From assembly GCF_018327685.1 (NCBI RefSeq), contig NZ_BNEL01000001.1, forward strand, positions 2,542,001 through 2,606,000: DNA of 64,000 bases. Reading direction: 5' to 3'. This document shows, in pieces, positions 26,635-35,710 of this stretch. Within the stretch, counting starts at the first letter, position 1; each line of letters starts with the position of its first letter. Source of the stretch: Streptomyces sp. TS71-3. Lineage in GTDB: Bacteria; Actinomycetota; Actinomycetes; Streptomycetales; Streptomycetaceae. A program made the position numbers and the translations under genes. The notes under the pieces are model-generated. The model did no database searches and was not told where the DNA came from. It saw only the letters and a program-made list of their open reading frames with translations.

Positions 26635-27743
26635 ATGCAAGAATCAAGCCATGGAAGGCACCGGCAACCACGGAGAGCGGCCACCGGGGCGAAGCTCCAG
26701 CGGCCAACCGGGGCCAAGCCCCACAGGATCGCCGTGCTCGTTCGCGACGGCGTGCTCCCGATGGAGCTGGGCCTCGTTCACCAGCTCTTCGGAACGGCAC
26801 GTTCCATCCCCGCGGGGGACCCGCTCTACGAGGTGCTGACCTGCGCGATCACCCCGGGCCTGGTCCGCACCGACGCCGACTTCCCGATCCACGCGCCGCA
26901 CGGCGCCGACCTGCTGGCCGCCGCAGGCACCGTGATCGTGCCCGCCTCCCACGAGCACGACGAGTCGCTCACCGCCGCCGGCGGCCTCCCCGAGCCGCTC
27001 GCCGCCGCGCTGGCGGCCGTGCCGCCCGGCAGCCGGATCGCGTGGATCTGCACGGGCGCGTTCGTGCTCGCCGCGGCGGGCCTGCTGGACGGGTGCCGGG
27101 CCACCACGCACTGGAGCTCCGCGGAGGAGTTCGCGCGGGCCTTCCCGGCCGTGGCCACCGACCCGGACGTGCTCTACGTCGACGAGGGCCGGGTGCTCAC
27201 CTCGGCGGGCGAGGCGGCCGGGATCGACCTGTGCCTGCACATGATCCGCCGGGACCACGGGGCCGCCGTCGCTCCCCCACTGCCTGAAAGGCGTGGGAGG
27301 TACCCCCAGAGGTGGCGCGGCGCTGCGTGGTGCCGCCGCACCGGGAGGGCGGCCAGGCGCAGTACATCCGGCGGCCGGTGGTGCAGGACCGCTCCACGTC
27401 CACGTCCGCCTCGCGCGCCTGGGCGCTGGGGCGGCTGGGCGAGCGGATCACGCTGGCGGAACTCGCGGTCCGGGAGGCGATGAGCGTGCGCACCTACAGC
27501 CGCAGATTCCGCGAGGAGACCGGCCTCACCCCCGTCCAGTGGCTGACCCAGCGGCGCCTGGACCGGGCCCGGCAGCTCCTGGAGGAGACCGACCGCACGG
27601 TGGACCGGATCGCGGCGGAGGCGGGCTTCGGCACCGGGGCGTCCCTGCGGCAGCACTTCCACGCGGCGCTCGGGGTCTCCCCGGGTGCGTACCGGACGAC
27701 GTTCCGGGGCACTCGCACGACCCAGGACCAGCCCCGGCGGTGA
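26635..27743 (+). pseudogene. GlxA-type AraC regulator interrupted by repeat B
   Basis: Two adjoining frames together spell one regulator: a DJ-1/PfpI-like domain (HRIAVLVRDGVLPMELGLVH through LCLHMIRRDHGAAVA) and an AraC helix-turn-helix (RITLAELAVREAMSVRTYSR, then VDRIAAEAGFGTGASLRQHF). Between them, 27273-27308 is a copy of the palindromic repeat B. It replaces the few bases expected between GCC-GTC-GC and GAG-GTG-GCG and shifts the frame by 2. Intact relatives read straight through (AAVANEVARR-type). GTG 27312 could restart translation, since repeat B supplies GGGAGG 11 bases ahead, giving a free DNA-binding domain ending at 27743. Confidence 0.8.
27273..27308 (-). mobile_element. Repeat B copy inside a coding region
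   Basis: Begins TCCCCCACTGCCTGAAAGG and ends GTGGGAGGTACCCCCA. It is the reverse complement of the intergenic repeat B (for example 21452-21488). Its presence inside a conserved reading frame argues that the element can move or be copied. There is no open frame in it, so any movement would need enzymes supplied from elsewhere. Confidence 0.7.
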
Positions 27744-27783
27744 CCGCGGCCGCCGAGGGCGCGCGAGCGGAGAGGCGGTTGCC

Positions 27784-28713
27784 TTGAGCACGTCACCCGG
27801 GAGCATCCCGTCGCGGATGGGCGACCTGACGGGCGCGGCCGGCGAGCCCGAGCCGCCCCGCGCCGGCGCCGGGCGGCTGCGGGTGCTGACGATGAACGTC
27901 CTGGAGCCCCAGTACGCCAACGGCGGCCTGCGCCGGGCCGCGCTCGGGGCGCTGCTGGAGCAGCTCGCACCCGACGTCGTCGCACTCCAGGAGATCACCG
28001 GCGAGGAGGCCACGCGGCTGCGCGCCGACGGCTGGCACGTGGCGCCGCATCCGCACTGGTCGGCCGAGCCGTTCGAGGGGGTGGGGGCGGTGCTGGCCGC
28101 GCGCCGGCCGTTCGGCCGGATCGAGCAGGACGAGCTGCGGGTGACCGAGCGGACCGCGAGCACCCCGTGGTGCGGTGTCGTCGCGGCGGAGCTGCCGATG
28201 CCCGAGCCGCTGGGGAACGTGCTCGTGGTCCACCACAAGCCGAGTTTCCCGTACGGCTTCGAGCACGAACGGGAGCTTCAGGCGGTGGCCACGGCCCGGC
28301 TGGTGGAGGAGGCGGTCACGGTGTGGGGCGCCCGGCACGTGGTGCTGGCCGGCGATCTCGACGCGGCGCCGGACGCGGCGTCGATCCGGTTCCTGTCCGG
28401 CCGGCAGTCGCTGGACGGCATGAGCGTCCGCTACCAGGACGCCTGGCTCAGGCTCCACCGCGACGCCACGCCCTCTTCCGGCCACACGTTCTCGCCACGG
28501 AACCCGCTGGTCCGGCGCGGCGACATGCCGGACGAGGAGGGGCGGCGCATCGACTACATCATGGTGCGGTGCGGATCGTACGGGCCGACGCTGCGGGTGG
28601 CGGCGTGCGAACGCGCCGGGGTGGAGCCCGTACGCGGCGTCCAGGTCAGCGACCACTACGGGGTCGTCGCCGACCTGACTCCGCAGTCACGCCGTCCCGG
28701 CAGGTGGGGCTGA
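27784..28713 (+). CDS. Endonuclease/exonuclease/phosphatase family protein
   Basis: A protein of about 309 residues with the EEP fold: LRVLTMNVLEP (Asn metal site), PDVVALQEIT (Glu), VVHHKPS, LAGDLDAAPD (Asp), RIDYIMV and the terminal SDHYGVVADL (Asp-His) are all in order. It may cut nucleic acid or act as a phosphodiesterase; the substrate is open. It lies 40 bases after the broken AraC gene. TTG 27784 has GAGAGG upstream; ATG 27817 is an alternative start. Confidence 0.82.
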   Translation: MSTSPGSIPSRMGDLTGAAGEPEPPRAGAGRLRVLTMNVLEPQYANGGLRRAALGALLEQLAPDVVALQEITGEEATRLRADGWHVAPHPHWSAEPFEGVGAVLAARRPFGRIEQDELRVTERTASTPWCGVVAAELPMPEPLGNVLVVHHKPSFPYGFEHERELQAVATARLVEEAVTVWGARHVVLAGDLDAAPDAASIRFLSGRQSLDGMSVRYQDAWLRLHRDATPSSGHTFSPRNPLVRRGDMPDEEGRRIDYIMVRCGSYGPTLRVAACERAGVEPVRGVQVSDHYGVVADLTPQSRRPGRWG

Positions 28714-29167
28714 GCGGTATCCCCGCAGGGGCGCAGCCAGTTTTCAGGGGCGCGGGGAACCGTGCGACAAGCCACGACGTGACCGTCGGGTAGTCACCGA
28801 CCTGACGGGGCTGGTTCTGTCGTGTCCGGACCATCGGTGGGTGGGTGGTTGCTCGCGCAGTTCCCCGCGCTCCTTTTCAGGCGGGGCTGCGCCCCGGCCA
28901 ACCTGGGAGCGCGGGGTCGGGGTACCTCCCACGCTCTCAAGGCAGTGGGGGAGCGACAAGCCACGACTGGGGGCACCTCCCACGCCCTTCAGGCGGTGGG
29001 GGACGTCAGGTCGCCACCGGCCTGGAGGGGCAGTTGGGGTCGTGTCCGGACCGCCGGTGGGTGGGTGGTTGCTCGCGCCCACGCGGCGGAGCCGCACAAC
29101 GACACAGCCCCGCGCCCCTGGGTGGGCCGGGGCGCGGCCCCGCATCGCGTCCCGGACGCGGCGGGCG
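28714..29167. repeat. Dense mosaic of repeats A and B
   Basis: No gene is supported. Repeat A minus (from 28746) and plus (28851-28874), and repeat B plus at 28917-28953 and 28968-29003, alternate with the linker GTCCGGACC(A/G)(T/C)CGGTGGGTGG. The region lies between converging genes. Confidence 0.7.
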
Positions 29168-31306
29168 TCACCCCTGGCGTACCGAGGCCGGGCCGCCGTG
29201 TGAGGTCTGGATGAGGAGTACCGCGAGGTCGTCCAGCCGCGGCGTGTGCCGCGACGCATGCTGCACCAGGGTGTCGGCGAGCGCCTCCATGGGCTGGTTC
29301 CCCGCACGGGCGACGGCGTCGGCGAGCGCCGCGGTCGCCTCGTCCGGATCGGTCCGCGGCGCCTCCACCAGACCGTCGGTGTAGAACACCAGCACCGCAC
29401 CGGGCGGCAGGTCCACCTCCGTCGTCGCGTAGTCCGCCGCGGAGTCGATGCCCAGCAGCAGTCCGACCGGCAGGTCGATCACCTCGGTGTGCCCGTCGGC
29501 GTGCCGCAGCAGCGGCGGGGGATGGCCCGCCGAGGCCAGGCAGGCGCGGTGCCGGACGAGGTCCAGCCGGGCGTGCAGGCAGCTGGTGAACAGCCCGGGG
29601 TCGAGGTCCGTGAGCAGCCGGTTGGTGCGGGAGAGCACCTCGCCGGGCGGCGACCCCGCGGTGGCGTGCACCGCGGTGCGCACCTGCCCCATCAGCGCCG
29701 CCGCGGACACGCTGTGCCCCTGGACGTCGCCGATCGTCACCGCCGTGCTGGCGGGCCCGTCGCGCATCACGTCGTAGAAGTCGCCGCCGATGTCCATGCC
29801 GCGGGTCGCCGGCAGGTAGCGGGCGACCACCTTGAGGCCGGGCACGTGCGGCAGTGCCTGGGGCAGCAGGCTGGCCTGGAGGCTGCGGGCGAGGTCCTGC
29901 GTGGAGTCGTAGAGCCGGGCCCGGTCCAGGGCCTGCGCGATCAGGCCGGCGAGCGCGGTGAGGATGGAGCGCTCGTCCTCCGCGAAGGTGTGCGTCCGGT
30001 CGTAGGCGAGCACCAGCGAGCCGACGATGCGGCCGGACGCGATCAGTGGCAGGAACGCCCAGGACGACTTGTAGTCCCGCAGGACCGCCTTGGGATAGGC
30101 GCGCTTGAGCTCGGCGAAGCTGGTGAAGAAGCGGGGTATGCCGGTGGTCAGGATGTGGCTGGCCGGGGTGTCCGCGTCGAGCGGCGCGGCGTCGAACTCG
30201 CGCATCAGCTCGGCCGGGTATCCGCGGTGGCCGATGATCCGCAGCCGGCCCTCGTCGGCGACCATCAGCGCCAGCGCCTGCGCGCGGAAGACGGGCATGA
30301 TCTCGTCGGTGACGTGCTCGACCACGTCCTGCACCCCCAGCGCCTCGGTGAGCGTGGCGGCCAGGTGCACCAGGTAGTACAGCGCCGTGGCCCGCCCCGG
30401 GGAGGCGGGGGGCCGCAGCAGCGACGCGCTGTCCGGGGCCTCGTCCGTCGCGGCGGAGACGATGCGCATGCTCACGCCGTGGCCGTCCGCGTGGATGTAG
30501 AACGTGAGCCAGTCGTCCGGGGGCTTGAGGACGCTGCAGGACGTGGACTCGCGGCTGATCACCGCGGAGCGGTAGCGGTCCTCGAAGACGGGGTCGTCCA
30601 TCCAGGGCAGCACCTCGCGGAGGGTGGCGCCCTGTAGCTCGGACGCCTCGGCGCCCAGCATCTCGGCCGCGTTGTCGGAGACGAAGCTCACCCGGCCCTG
30701 GACGTCGAGCGAGCAGCAGCCGCCCGGCAGCCGCTGGGCGAAGTCGGCCGCGGCGAGCGCCGCTTCCCGCGACGGGGTGCGGGCGCGCTGCGGTTGCAGC
30801 AGCCTCGGCTGGGTGCCGGGCAGCACGGGACGGCCCATGCCGTCGGCGCTGCGCAGCAGCATGCCGAGGCTGCGGCAGCAGTTCTCCATGGCTTCGCGCT
30901 CGTCCGGCGCGAGCTGGGGCAGGTGCGAGCCCGACCAGCCGAGCGCCAGGCAGCCCCAGTCGGTGCCGCCCTCGGTGATCGGCATGGCGGCGATGGCGAA
31001 ACGGTAGGGCAGCACGAGGGAGGTGCCGGGGTAGCGCCGGGCCACCTCTTCCTGGCTGCTCAGCCACACCAGGCGGTGTTCGCGGACGGCATCGCTCGCC
31101 GGGAGGGGTGCGGCGAGCCGCACCCGTATCCAGGGGGTCATGATCTGCTGCGGGACTCCCGTCAGCGTCGCCAGCCGCAGCACCTGCTCGCCCCTCGGCA
31201 GCAGGTAGAGCATGCCTGAGGTGGCACCGGCCTCCCGCACGGCCTCGGTCAGCACGAGATCGAGCTGTTCGAGGCCGGAACCTGCGATGGCGACCGGACT
31301 CTGCAC
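29168..31306 (-). CDS. GAF-PAS-GAF-SpoIIE PP2C phosphatase
   Basis: A 712-residue cytosolic signalling protein. An N-terminal GAF-like domain (about 10-155) is followed by PAS (about 185-300, GGCCSLDVQGRVSFVSDNAA), a second GAF (about 320-470, IIGHRGYPAELMREFD) and a SpoIIE/PP2C phosphatase (about 480-700) with GGDFYDVM, GDVQGHSVSAAALM, ASAGHPPPLL, YTDGLVEA and DDLAVLL. It likely dephosphorylates an anti-anti-sigma factor in response to an unknown signal. No cognate anti-sigma gene is adjacent. GTG 31306 with AAGGTGA upstream is the start. Confidence 0.9.
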   Translation of the reverse strand: MQSPVAIAGSGLEQLDLVLTEAVREAGATSGMLYLLPRGEQVLRLATLTGVPQQIMTPWIRVRLAAPLPASDAVREHRLVWLSSQEEVARRYPGTSLVLPYRFAIAAMPITEGGTDWGCLALGWSGSHLPQLAPDEREAMENCCRSLGMLLRSADGMGRPVLPGTQPRLLQPQRARTPSREAALAAADFAQRLPGGCCSLDVQGRVSFVSDNAAEMLGAEASELQGATLREVLPWMDDPVFEDRYRSAVISRESTSCSVLKPPDDWLTFYIHADGHGVSMRIVSAATDEAPDSASLLRPPASPGRATALYYLVHLAATLTEALGVQDVVEHVTDEIMPVFRAQALALMVADEGRLRIIGHRGYPAELMREFDAAPLDADTPASHILTTGIPRFFTSFAELKRAYPKAVLRDYKSSWAFLPLIASGRIVGSLVLAYDRTHTFAEDERSILTALAGLIAQALDRARLYDSTQDLARSLQASLLPQALPHVPGLKVVARYLPATRGMDIGGDFYDVMRDGPASTAVTIGDVQGHSVSAAALMGQVRTAVHATAGSPPGEVLSRTNRLLTDLDPGLFTSCLHARLDLVRHRACLASAGHPPPLLRHADGHTEVIDLPVGLLLGIDSAADYATTEVDLPPGAVLVFYTDGLVEAPRTDPDEATAALADAVARAGNQPMEALADTLVQHASRHTPRLDDLAVLLIQTSHGGPASVRQG

Positions 31307-31934
31307 TGCCCCTCACCTTCCGACGGCCACTACCAGGCGCCACGCCCGGTGGCCGCTCTCCCGCCGCGACGGCGCGCCGCGGTTCACCGCCGCGCTCCGG
31401 GCGCCCCATGCGGGTACGTCGTGCGCAGCCCGCTCCCTGCGGGGGCGCCGTCGACGGGCGTGCCCTGCGGAGGCGCCTGCCCGCCTCGCGGTCCGCGGCG
31501 CCGCCACGGTCGGCTGCGCTGCCGGGGCCGGCCGTGCTTTTTCCGCCGGCCGCGTCGCGTCCGGCTTGCCGACGGGCCGCCGGACGCACGGCACAGGCCG
31601 CGGGTGGGCCTGCTGCCGGTGTGCCGCCCGGTCGATCGGGCCGCTGCCGGTTCGGTTGTCGATCCGGTCGCTGCCCATCCGGTCGCTGCCCATCCGGTCG
31701 CTGCCGATCTGATCGCTGCCGATCCGGTAGCCACCGATGGCTGACCGTGACCGCGTACGATCAGGCCGCGCGCGCCGCATAACGCCCATAAAGGGATTTT
31801 ACGCCCATTGCAGGAACGGGGTCCTGGTTGCGGGGCGAGCACCAGGTCAGGAGCCAGGAGCCAGGAGTCAAGCGTCAGGAGCCCGGGCGCTCCGCTCGCG
31901 GGGGCCAGGCGCCCAGGGCCCGAATCGGGATGGC
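31307..31934. repeat. Gene-poor gap with five 15-bp repeats
   Basis: Of 628 bp, no frame looks like a protein family. Five 15-bp units of GATCCGGTCGCTGCC type lie at 31661-31735, the first three almost identical. A second low-complexity patch of CAGGAGCCAGGAGTC repeats lies at about 31850-31885. AT-richer sequence near 31775-31815 may hold the promoter for the SpoIIE gene or be a relic. Confidence 0.65.
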
Positions 31935-32261
31935 TCAGGCGGAGTGCCGGTCCGCGAGTGCCCAGGAGGCGAGGGCCATCCCGCCGGCCACCGAGAAGAC
32001 GGCGGGCCAGGCGCCGACCTTCTTGGCCAGCGGGTGCGAGCCGGCGAACGCGCCGACGTACGCGACGCCCAGCGCCCCCGCCGTCCTCCCCCCGGCCTGC
32101 CGCCACCACTGCCATCCGGCGGCGGCGCCCGCCACCGCCAGCACCGCCCCGCCGAGTTCGCGGCGCTTCGTCCACCGCGCCACGGCGTACCCGCCGACGA
32201 GTCCGGCGGCGGCCACGGGAGCGCTGGGGACGCGGGCGGGGCGGGTGGTGCCGAGAGCCAT
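31935..32261 (-). CDS. Small integral membrane protein
   Basis: A 108-residue protein with about four short hydrophobic segments: APVAAAGLVGGYAVARW, GAVLAVAGAAAGW, AGALGVAYVGAFAGS and PAVFSVAGGMALASWAL. The conserved-looking SHPLAKKVGAWPA loop precedes the last helix. GGAGGT lies five bases before the ATG. I recall similar proteins as conserved hypotheticals in Streptomyces; function unknown. Confidence 0.75.
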   Translation of the reverse strand: MALGTTRPARVPSAPVAAAGLVGGYAVARWTKRRELGGAVLAVAGAAAGWQWWRQAGGRTAGALGVAYVGAFAGSHPLAKKVGAWPAVFSVAGGMALASWALADRHSA

Positions 32262-32441
32262 CAGGACCTCCGATACGGGGGACCGGGCGGTCCCGTGCCG
32301 ACGGCTTCGAGGCTAGCCGTCCAGCCGCCGACTCCGCGCGCGTGCCGGCGTCTTCGGGCTGGGATCACCGGCCGGGTGGGACCGGGGGAGGCCGGGTGCG
32401 CGCCCCCCGGTCCGGGCCCCGCACCCCGCACGGCCGGCGGC

Positions 32442-33575
32442 CTACTCGGTGCCGGTGCCGGTGCCGGTGCCGGTGCCGTGGCAGTCGGCGTACGGCCGCG
32501 TGGAGACACACCAGCAGGGATCCGCCGAGGGCGGGGGCCAGGGCAGGGCGCGGCCGCGGGCGGCGAGGGTGGTGGCGTACTGGGGGAGCAGGGTGGCGTC
32601 GGTGGGGGAGGACGCCTCGGAGGCGGCGAAGGCCTCGTACGAGGGGACGGTGGCGGAGACGATGCCGAGGTTGGCCGTGCCGGACGCGGCGAGCTCCCGC
32701 AGGGACCGCTCTATCGTGGCGAGGTGCTCCTCGTGGGAGGGGTACTCGGTGGTCAGCGACGGATACGCGTCGGTCAGCTCGGCGAGTTCGGCGGCCGGCC
32801 AGTGCAGCACCGCCACCGGGAACGGGCGGGACAGGGCCGCGCGGTAGGCGCCCAGTTCGGCGCGGAGGCGGGAGATCTCGGCGCGCAGCTCGGCGGGGTT
32901 GTCCGAGCCCAGGGACCAGACGCGCTTGGGGTCGTGCAGCTCGTCGAGGGAGACCGGCGCGGCGTGCAGGGCGTCCGCGAGGCGGTCCCGGTCGTCGTGG
33001 TCCGCGCCGAGCATGCGCCGCACGCGGTGGCGGCCGAAGAGGAGCGGGTGGGCCTCGGCGGTGTCCGGGGTCTCCGCGCCGGCGGGCAGCAGGATGTCCA
33101 TCGCCTGCGAGAACGTCTCGTGCGCCGCGTCGAGTTCGTCGTGCGCCTCAAGGGTCTCCGCGACGATCACCCAGGGAGCCGGGTCGGCGGGGGCGGCGGC
33201 GCGGACGCCCTCGATGATGGCGCGGGCCTCCGCCTCGTGGCCGTACTCCCAGAGGTTCGCGGCCTTGAGCGCCTTGATCAGCTGGGGGTTGTCCAGATCC
33301 TCCGGCGCGAAGGAGGAGAGCAGGCGGTCGTAGAGGGAGGTGGCGCGCTCGCGTGCGCCGGCCAGCTCCAGATGCGCCCCGGCCTGGAGCAGCAGGTGCT
33401 CGGCGTCCTCGGGGTAGAGGGCGGCGGTGCGCTCCAGGCGTTCGGCTTCGGCGATGTGGTCGACCTGGTCGGCGGGGTCGACGGGGTTGCTCGGTGCGGC
33501 GCCGTGGGAGTTCGGGGCGTCGGCGGCGGTCGAGGGGTGACGGGGGTTGCCGGCAGCAGGCGTGTCGGGACACAT
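32442..33575 (-). CDS. TPR-like protein with SEC-C-type tail
   Basis: A 377-residue protein. Helical repeats in the N-terminal half (LERTAALYPEDAEHLLLQAG, WVIVAETLEAHDELDAAHET) resemble TPRs. Near the C-terminus PCWCVSTRPYADCHG has the spaced Cys-x-Cys and Cys-His of a SEC-C zinc motif, as found on SecA. The last residues are a (GT)n tract coded by five GGTGCC repeats (32448-32477). It may be an adaptor or metal-binding protein; function unknown. ATG 33575 lacks a strong ribosome site. Confidence 0.75.
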   Translation of the reverse strand: MCPDTPAAGNPRHPSTAADAPNSHGAAPSNPVDPADQVDHIAEAERLERTAALYPEDAEHLLLQAGAHLELAGARERATSLYDRLLSSFAPEDLDNPQLIKALKAANLWEYGHEAEARAIIEGVRAAAPADPAPWVIVAETLEAHDELDAAHETFSQAMDILLPAGAETPDTAEAHPLLFGRHRVRRMLGADHDDRDRLADALHAAPVSLDELHDPKRVWSLGSDNPAELRAEISRLRAELGAYRAALSRPFPVAVLHWPAAELAELTDAYPSLTTEYPSHEEHLATIERSLRELAASGTANLGIVSATVPSYEAFAASEASSPTDATLLPQYATTLAARGRALPWPPPSADPCWCVSTRPYADCHGTGTGTGTGTE

Positions 33576-33982
33576 GAGCAAACCGTACTGCCGCCCCACT
33601 CCGGCGGAGCAGGACCGGTCGCTTCCGGTCCCCCGCCCGTGGCCCCTCCGCCCCGACGCCCCTTGATCGGGGCGCAGCCCCGCCCTTAGGGGCGCGGGGC
33701 TGTGCCGATTTGCGGCTCCGCCGCGTGGGCGCGACCAGCCACGACGAGACGTGCAGTCCGCCACCGTCCCGAAGGGGCAGTCGGGGCCGTCGCCGGACCA
33801 CCGGTGGGTGGGTGGTTGCTCGCGCAGTTCCCCGCGCCCCTGAGGGACAAGGCTGCGCCCCGATCAGGGGCGCGGCGAGTCGCGCCTCCTCGGGAGAGCC
33901 GCAGCCCGCCACCGCCCCGAACGGACAGCCGGGGTACCCCGGACCCCCCGCCGCCCGCCCTCGGCCGGGCCGACCAAGAACC
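33576..33982. repeat. Repeat A region
   Basis: Upstream of the SEC-C gene and downstream of the MFS stop. Repeat A in plus orientation is at 33818-33841 and a GGGGCGCGGGGCTGTG variant lies at about 33690-33708. No gene is supported. Confidence 0.6.
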
Positions 33983-35530
33983 TCAGCGGCGCTCGCGCAG
34001 CACCAGCGCCGCCACCGCCGCGACCACCGCCAGCCCCGCCGACACCAGCACGGCGATGTCCGTACCGTGGGCCAGCGCCGCGGCACCGCCCCGGGAGCCC
34101 CCGCCCCCGGCGGTGGTGGCGACCGCGATGGTCAGCGCGACGCCCGCCGACGAACCGATGTAGCGGGCGGTGTTGTTCGCGCCGGACCCCATCGCGGCCC
34201 GATCCCTGGGCACCGACTCGACGGCGAGCAGCGGCAGCGCGGCATTCAGCAGGCCGCTGCCGACTCCCGTGATGAACAGGCCCGGCAACAGCCGCGTCCA
34301 GTGGCCGGAGGCCATCGCGCCCAGCATCGTCAGCACCCCGGCCGCGTGCAGCACGAAGCCGAGCGCGAGCTGGTGGCGCGCCGAGATCCGGCCCGCGAGG
34401 CGCGGGGACTGGACGAGGCGGCGCGCCTGGAGCGCGACCACGAAGGACGTGCCCGACCACGCCATGTACAGCCACGCCGTGCCCAGCGGGCTCAGGCCCA
34501 GCGCGCCCTGCACCAGGGTGGGCAGGAAGCTGTAGAGGCCGATCACCGCGAGGCCGGTGAACAGCCCGCCCGAGGACGCGGCCAGGAACAGCGGGCGCCG
34601 CAGCAGCCCCAGGTCGATCATCGGGCTCGCCGTGCGCCGCTCGACCGCCACGAAGGCCCAGATCAGCAGGGCGAACGCGAGCAGCAGCAGGCCCACGGAG
34701 GGGCGCACCCAGCCGTCCCTTCCGAGCGTGAGCGCCGCGAGCAGCGCCACCAGCGCACCGCTGAGCGCCGCCGCGCCCGCCAGGTCCGGCCGGCCAGGGC
34801 GCGGCGCCTTCGACTCCACCAGCGCGCCCCCGCCGAGGGCCGCGATCAGCAGCCCCGCTATGCCGAGCACGACGTACGCCCATCGCCAGTCGAACGTCGC
34901 GAGCCAGCCGGCGAGCAGCGGTCCCAACGCGATGCCGCCGCTGACGAACGCACCCCAGACCCCCGTCGCCCGCACCCGGCCGTGCGCGGTCGGGAAGGCG
35001 TGCACGAGCAGGCCGAGGCTGCTGGCCAGCACCGCGGCGCTCGCCGCTCCCTGGGCGAGGCGGGCCAGCACGAACAGCCACGTGTCGGTGGCCAGTGCCC
35101 CGAGCGCCGTGGTGATCCCGAGCGCGAGGGTGCCGGAGAGGAAGACCTTCCGGCGGCCGTAGTCGTCCGCGAGGCTGCCGGCGACCAGCAGCAGCGCGGC
35201 AAGCCCCAGCGGCGCGCCGTTCAGCAGCCAGGCCTGTACGGACACCGAGCTGCCGAGCGAGGCGGCGGTGTCCGAGAGCGTGACCATCGGGGCGGTGTAC
35301 GACATCAGGGCCACGGCGGTCGCGGCGCTGGTGACGGCGAGGGTGGCCGCGGGCCGCAACCCCGCGCCGTCCGCCGGGGCCGCGGCCGGGGCCTGGGCCG
35401 CCGGCGTTCTGGGACCCGCGGGTTCCCCGTCAGGGGCGGGCGGAGGCGGCGACGGCGTCGTGGTGCCGGCTTCCGCGGTCGTCGCGGCGGTGTCAGAGGG
35501 GTACGGGGGACGGGACATGGGACGGGACAT
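33983..35530 (-). CDS. MFS drug exporter (DHA-type)
   Basis: A 515-residue MFS protein with a Pro/Ala-rich N-terminal tail of about 60 residues, then about 12-14 helices. Motif A is GSLADDYGRRKVFLSGTLAL, and helices 4-5 read RLAQGAASAAVLASSLGLLV and FVSGGIALGPLLAGWLA, as in multidrug or metabolite exporters. ATG 35530 was chosen because the in-frame ATG 15 bases upstream sits on the GGAGG that serves as its ribosome site. It is divergent from an HxlR regulator with paired operator-like sites between, a classic efflux-repressor layout. Confidence 0.87.
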   Translation of the reverse strand: MSRPMSRPPYPSDTAATTAEAGTTTPSPPPPAPDGEPAGPRTPAAQAPAAAPADGAGLRPAATLAVTSAATAVALMSYTAPMVTLSDTAASLGSSVSVQAWLLNGAPLGLAALLLVAGSLADDYGRRKVFLSGTLALGITTALGALATDTWLFVLARLAQGAASAAVLASSLGLLVHAFPTAHGRVRATGVWGAFVSGGIALGPLLAGWLATFDWRWAYVVLGIAGLLIAALGGGALVESKAPRPGRPDLAGAAALSGALVALLAALTLGRDGWVRPSVGLLLLAFALLIWAFVAVERRTASPMIDLGLLRRPLFLAASSGGLFTGLAVIGLYSFLPTLVQGALGLSPLGTAWLYMAWSGTSFVVALQARRLVQSPRLAGRISARHQLALGFVLHAAGVLTMLGAMASGHWTRLLPGLFITGVGSGLLNAALPLLAVESVPRDRAAMGSGANNTARYIGSSAGVALTIAVATTAGGGGSRGGAAALAHGTDIAVLVSAGLAVVAAVAALVLRERR

Positions 35531-35620
35531 GGCGAGGTCCTCCACGCTCGGGCGGGGCGATGACGGGCAGGGCGAGAACGGGCAGGGCGGCAGGGGAACG
35601 GCGGCCTGGACCCCTTCTTG

Positions 35621-35682
35621 ATTCAGTGAATGAACCTTGGGCTCGCCAGCACCGTACCATCTAAAGTTCGTTCATTGAACTT
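35621..35682. promoter_or_regulatory. Paired operator-like sites in MFS/HxlR intergenic region
   Basis: A perfect inverted repeat AAGTTC-GTTCATT-GAACTT is at 35664-35682. A related site with TTCAGTGAATGAAC is at about 35623-35636. Both share the TTCA-RTGAA-YGAAC core and lie between the divergent starts, so the HxlR protein probably binds both to control itself and the exporter. Confidence 0.65.
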
Positions 35683-35710
35683 ACCTCGTGGCGATGGCTA
35701 CACTGGCGCC

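Noticed and set aside
31313..31789. 158-codon minus-strand frame including the 15-bp repeats
   Set aside because: GSDRMGSDRM-type repeats and Arg/Ala-rich filler, no family resemblance and poor start context; treated as non-coding.
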